A stretch of 64,000 bases of DNA from Ceratothoa steindachneri (lineage: Eukaryota > Arthropoda > Malacostraca > Isopoda > Cymothoidae): positions 2,480,001 to 2,544,000 of the forward strand of contig OZ018328.1 in assembly GCA_963969495.1 (NCBI GenBank). The letters run 5' to 3'. The notes below the pieces were generated by a model. That model ran no database searches, had not been told where the DNA came from, and saw only the letters and a list, made by a program, of their open reading frames with translations. A program made the position numbers and the translations under genes. This document shows, piece after piece, positions 58,113 to 64,000 of the stretch. Numbering within the stretch: position 1 is the stretch's first letter; each line of letters starts with the position of its first letter.

Positions 58113-58285
58113 GCCGAGATGAAGGCGGTGCTCGAAATGGGCGTGGCTCCCGCGAGGATGATCTTCGCTCACCCCTGTAAGCCTGCGTCGCACCTTCGCG
58201 CCGCCCGTGCCGCCGGGGTTCGACTCGTCACCTTCGACAACGAGGCCGAGCTAGCCAAGGTCAAGGACATCATGCCCGAGGCCAG
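58113..58285 (+). CDS. ODC: Ornithine decarboxylase, exon 4
   Basis: The 173-bp exon encodes AEMKAVLEMGVAPARMIFAH then PCKPASHLRAARAAGVRLVT and FDNEAELAKVKDIMPEA, ending in phase 2 at GTATGT. The HPCKPASHL block matches the conserved NPCK segment and FDNEAEL the FDSEVEL segment of ODC. The exon is GC-rich relative to the surrounding introns. No stops or frameshifts are present. Confidence 0.95.
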
Positions 58286-60239
58286 GTATGTTACACTCGA
58301 TCCAACAACGAGGCTGGCGAGCCTTCCTCGATATTCATCCACGTAGTCAAGTTCACTGGACAGGCAAACACCCTCTTGCCATACAATAAAATCAGCAACC
58401 GAATATTTACTCTCACGCAAAACCACAAACCCCTTACACGGCATGCTCACATAATTCACTACAGACATGGTTGGGCATGCAAAATCCTTCACAGCTTTTG
58501 CCCCTAGGTAGGGGTGCTGGCTCACCCCTCTTGGCTCCAGTTTGGAGGGAGGGTAACATGCAACATGCCCTCATTTCTCCCAACGCAAATCGGCACCACT
58601 CACGTATGAGAGGGGCCACAGGCCCGTCGAGTCCCGAATCGGGATATCCGACACCTCAGGGAAGGTGGCTACATGGAAGTACCTCCTGAGGTGATGATCC
58701 CTGACGCGCCCCTGCTCCAAATGGCAGGGTCTTCCCTTGAGGAAAACTCGGGCTCGCTGCCAGACAGCGACGCTGAGCAATGTCCTCAAGGCGCACAAGC
58801 CACCTAAGCTTGAACTGGGTGGTTCGTGTACGCCTCGCCTGCTAAAGGGGCACGGCGATTCGTTTTCCGGGCTGCCGGGAGACTCAACGCGCCATCTGTC
58901 CTCAGCCTAGCCTCTTCTCCTCTCTGACACCCTGTATTCTTACCCTACTTCCTCACTTTTCACACAACTTTCTCTAGTCGTCCTCTAATTTCACAGGGTA
59001 GACGCCGAACCAGCTTGTTCTCACCCAACCATTCCGGATTGTGGCTGACGGGACAACACCCCCTCATCCATGGGCTCTGTTTTTTTTTTGTTTGTTTTTT
59101 TTTGGGGGGGGTAACAATCCGCTTCATCCCTACCCTCTCCTTCCTCACATCATCTTTCTTTCTCCTTTCACTGTATCGATTTCACGCGGTACCTAAGGTG
59201 GAGCCGCCACTAGGCGGGATGAGTTGCCTCAAATGGCGGCAGCTGATTTTGCCGGCCCCCTTGTTTGCCCCTCGCAGAGCGTGCTACTGCGCGGGGGTGA
59301 TGAGTGTTTGCATCCTGTGATAGTTATAGGGCCACCATGCCCAATGCTGAGTCTTTACAATTAAATACTCCCCCTCTAACATCTTCGGGCAGCTTCATAG
59401 TGGAAAAGTAGCCCCCCCTTCCTGTGCTTTCGCAGGGGACTCTCTTCTACCGTAGAGGAGGCTTACTCCTCTCATATGCCTACAGGTGCAGGGGACTCAC
59501 CCTCACCCCCTTCTTTATCACCTTTTCTCAGCGGTAGTCCCTCCTTTGCTTTCCGAGGGGACTGCCAAGAAAGCCGGCAGGCAGCCCATAATTGACCGCT
59601 TCCGGTGGGAGCGACTCGATAGAGCAAGGGATGACAGGGCCCATCAATCCCTGCTCCCTAATGTCCTGCTAGCCTGCCTCAAGGTTGGCAAATAAAAACA
59701 AACGGGGTTTGAGGGGTGGGGTCAAACATCTTTAAATCCCACGTTTTCTTTTCAAGAAATGAACGCTACTTATCATTATTTGATTCAAAATTCATATTTG
59801 TTTATAATTTAAACAAATTAAGGTTATTTATCTGATACTGACTCACCTTTTACAAGTTATGGCTATCATGGATACTCATAAGTCTCAATTAGTGATCTGT
59901 TCTTACCTCAATATAATTATTAAACTAATTAATTATTATTATAAAATAGATAAGTATTCGTTTTCTACGTTATTCTAATGCTTGTAGCGTTTGTTTTTTG
60001 TCAATCATGTTGCTCCCAAAGCCTCCACAGCTCTGGGAGTATTACGTTCGTCCCTTTTGGAGAACAGTTCGCGTCACGTTGGATCCATGCCATTATATAC
60101 GGGGGGCTCCAAGTTGCTGGTGGGGATCGGCTTCCACCCTGTATCCATCCCCTCTGTTTGAAGTCCGCGGGGCTCTGCCAGAGCCCACGTCTGTCTCCAC
60201 GGGCGAACTCATTACAATACGCTACGGGAGATAACGCGT
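58286..60239 (+). other. ODC intron 4, first part
   Basis: GC-rich sequence at 58450-59330 and again at 59400-59690 shows no recognisable protein domain. A T-run is at 59082-59101 and an AT-rich block at 59740-59990. The short frame at 59486-59695, ending KVGK and AATAAA, has no family features. Confidence 0.55.
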
Positions 60240-60650
60240 CACCCTTCTGGGGAGACCTCATTGCGATATTTCGCACCGCTATTTGATGGCGCGCCCGCAC
60301 CTTATTGTCAAGACTGTTCCGCACATACTCGTTCAATGTGCCAATCTGGGTGATCTTCGCGAAAGTTATCTGTCCCGGCACCGGGACGAGCAGGGTCGTA
60401 CCGCTTGTCCCTTGCACTTGGGACTGGTTCGGGCACACAAATCTGTGGACTATCGAACTTTTTGGAGGAGCCTCCTCCATTTTATTCGACTGTCGTAAGT
60501 CGCAAGTTCCTGCATCAGGGGCAGGCGTGGCTTTCCATTTTTTAAGGTTTGGTGTTTGACTATTTGAATTTAGTATTAAGCTGGTAGTTAATTAGGGCGA
60601 CTTATGCCCTTGTGGAAGTCGCCAGATGGCTATTAAAAAAAATGTAACTC
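60240..60650 (+). mobile_element. LINE 3' end (family A, copy 4) in ODC intron 4
   Basis: CGCTATTTGATGGCGCGCCC, GTTCAATGTGCCAATCTGGG and CGGCACCGGGACGAGCAGGG match the other family A copies and encode the same ILVQCANLGDLRESYLSRHR region. The 3' tail has GTCGCCAGATGGCTATTAAAA followed by an A-run. Homologous sequence may begin as early as 60040. It is 5'-truncated. Confidence 0.78.
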
Positions 60651-60826
60651 TTTTACGTAAAGTTAAAAAAGAAAGAGCTAATGGGGCCATTGTGGCAGAT
60701 GCCTCACCCGGAGTAACACAAAGAGGAGACTGCTCGAAGGTGGATACCATCTAAGGGTATTCCTACTTCCTGCCCCTTCCCCTCCACCCCCCGTTCTCAG
60801 GCTCTATCTTCCCCCTCTCCCCTCAG

Positions 60827-61178
60827 GCTAGTGATCCGTATCCGGTGCGACGCTGCGTCAGCCCAGTGCCTCTTGGGGAAGAAGTTCGGAGTTGAGCCCA
60901 GCGCCGCGGGGCCCCTCCTGGTCACAGCCCGGTCCCTGGGGCTCGACCTGGCCGGGGTCTCGTTCCACGTGGGGTCCGGGTGCAGGGAACTCGGTGTATT
61001 CGCGCGCGCAATCCGAGAAGCACGGCGGGTGTTCGATCTAGCTCGCGAGATGGGCTTCGAGCCCTCCATCTTGGACATCGGGGGTGGGTTCCCGGGGAAT
61101 ACCGGGGCTTTCCTCAACGATGTGTCCCGAATCGTGAACACCGCCCTCGAGGAGCATTTCCCAGAGGACGATATCGAG
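60827..61178 (+). CDS. ODC: Ornithine decarboxylase, exon 5 (last in window)
   Basis: This 352-bp exon follows the acceptor CCCCTCAG and completes an arginine codon. It encodes LVIRIRCDAASAQCLLGKKF, then AGVSFHVGSGCRELGVFARA and the GFEPSILDIGGGFPG block, ending EEHFPEDDIE at a GTAAGG donor in phase 0. The His in SFHVGSGC stacks on the PLP ring and the glycine-rich GGGFPG binds the PLP phosphate in this family. The next exon should start near the AEPGRY motif, and I did not find it in 61179-64000. The C-terminal domain with the catalytic cysteine is thus outside the window. Confidence 0.95.
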
Positions 61179-61552
61179 GTAAGGAAGGAGTGATAGCGGG
61201 GTTTAGGCAACTCTCGAGTGTGGCAGGTGCCATATCCAGGTTAGTGACACCTAAACTAGAGAATCGCGAAGGGCCCCTTCAATACCTCGGCTGTGTCCAT
61301 TAATTATCCGCCAACAAGACTGGAATTAGCGGGATAGGTCTTAGAGCGCCTGGCCCGTCGCCTCTTTCAACCTCCAATTAGCTGCCTTGCAAGCGACCAT
61401 CTCCAGAACCAGGCTCCACTTACGAGACTCCAAATCGAAACTCCTTCTGATGAGACTATTAATACCGGCTCAGAAGATCCCGAAACTGGTACTACTACTA
61501 AGTGCAGCCCTTCGCTCGGAGACTACTCCTTCGTCTTAAACGCACCATATAA
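61179..61552 (+). other. ODC intron 5 (start)
   Basis: GTAAGG donor side of the intron. No ODC exon, RNA or repeat is recognisable. Confidence 0.6.
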
Positions 61553-61720
61553 TGAAACCAACATAAAGTTGAGTATGATAATCGCTGGTGGGCACAGGGG
61601 ATCCGTTCCACGTCAGAGGCAGGATTGCTTTGAACAGAGGGGAAGTGTGGTGTCAAGACGGGAGACGAAAGGCAGCGGTGTTGAGATTGTCTACAATCTG
61701 CCTACTCCCGTGAGGGCAAG
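61553..61720 (-). mobile_element. SINE family S, fragment
   Basis: AGTATGATAATCGCTGGTGG, GTTCCACGTCAGAGGC and AGGATTGCTTTGAACAGAGG are the reverse complements of the 3' half of SINE family S (for example 16690-16890). A stretch of about 30 bp and a longer block near the 3' end are deleted relative to copy 1. Confidence 0.75.
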
Positions 61721-61900
61721 CACACTGCGTCCAGTGGCCAGACCTCTCTGTCATCTCTCACCACCTTCATTAGGCCATCTCGGGCTCCTGATCCCGAGAT
61801 TAAGACTGCCAATACTCACATGCTCTTACTTTTCATTCCCAGTGGTTATAAATGTGCTGGTAGTTGACAGATAAAACTCCATTCAGACCATAATAGAGGG

Positions 61901-64000
<2,100 letters not shown>

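Overview
This is a eukaryotic, repeat-saturated invertebrate window. It has spliced GT-AG genes with long introns, very abundant (TA)n arrays, Penelope-like elements (PLEs) with GIY-YIG endonucleases, mariner/Tc1 and hAT transposons, several non-LTR retrotransposons and tRNA-derived SINEs. The repeat mix fits an arthropod, perhaps a crustacean. That placement is inference from element families, not from a diagnostic gene.

Only two host loci are convincing. At 54812-61178 (+) five exons with consistent splice phases encode the N-terminal ~264 residues of an ornithine decarboxylase (ODC), including the PLP lysine context (AVKC), HVGSGC and GGGFPG. The C-terminal exons lie beyond the window. At 33466-33666 (+) there is the terminal exon of a DUSP23-like dual-specificity phosphatase with an intact C(x5)R signature. 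A third locus, 7335-8966 (+), is a kelch-repeat reading frame broken by nine in-frame TAA/TAG codons but by no frameshift, best called a pseudogene.

Layout. 1-2215: 39-bp minisatellite with higher-order repeats. 2.2-10.3 kb: AT-rich DNA, a PLE remnant, the kelch locus and tRNA-like repeats. 10.3-11.4 kb: 30-bp minisatellite. 12-17 kb: LINE 3' ends and SINEs. 17-18.8 kb: hAT fragment fused to a PLE tail and a (TA)n array. 18.9-23.75 kb: hAT transposon. 24-26.3 kb: AC-rich LINE. 27.7-30.1 kb: second hAT with a nested LINE tail. 31.8-32.3 kb: LINE tail. 33.5 kb: DUSP23-like exon. 34.4-36.5 kb: head-to-head PLE fragments. 36.5-39.9 kb: deleted mariner, SINEs, long-TIR Tc1/mariner. 39.9-41.9 kb: PLE inverted repeat bracketed by (TA)n arrays, then a foldback hairpin. 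43.4 kb: zinc-finger hAT fragment. 45.5-47.7 kb: minus-strand LINE. 48.8-49.4 kb: PLE 3' end between two (TA)n arrays. 54.8-61.2 kb: ODC, carrying a full-length mariner in intron 1 and a LINE tail in intron 4. 61.9-64.0 kb: an open CR1-like LINE running off the right edge.

The most interesting non-gene signal is in the PLEs. Their 3' ends carry hammerhead-ribozyme-like cores (CUGANGA, stem II, GAAAC), and in five of five cases a (TA)n array lies on the downstream side. Hammerhead motifs are already known in PLEs, so the new part would be the consistent (TA)n polarity and the head-to-head copies. I found no convincing undescribed multi-gene system.
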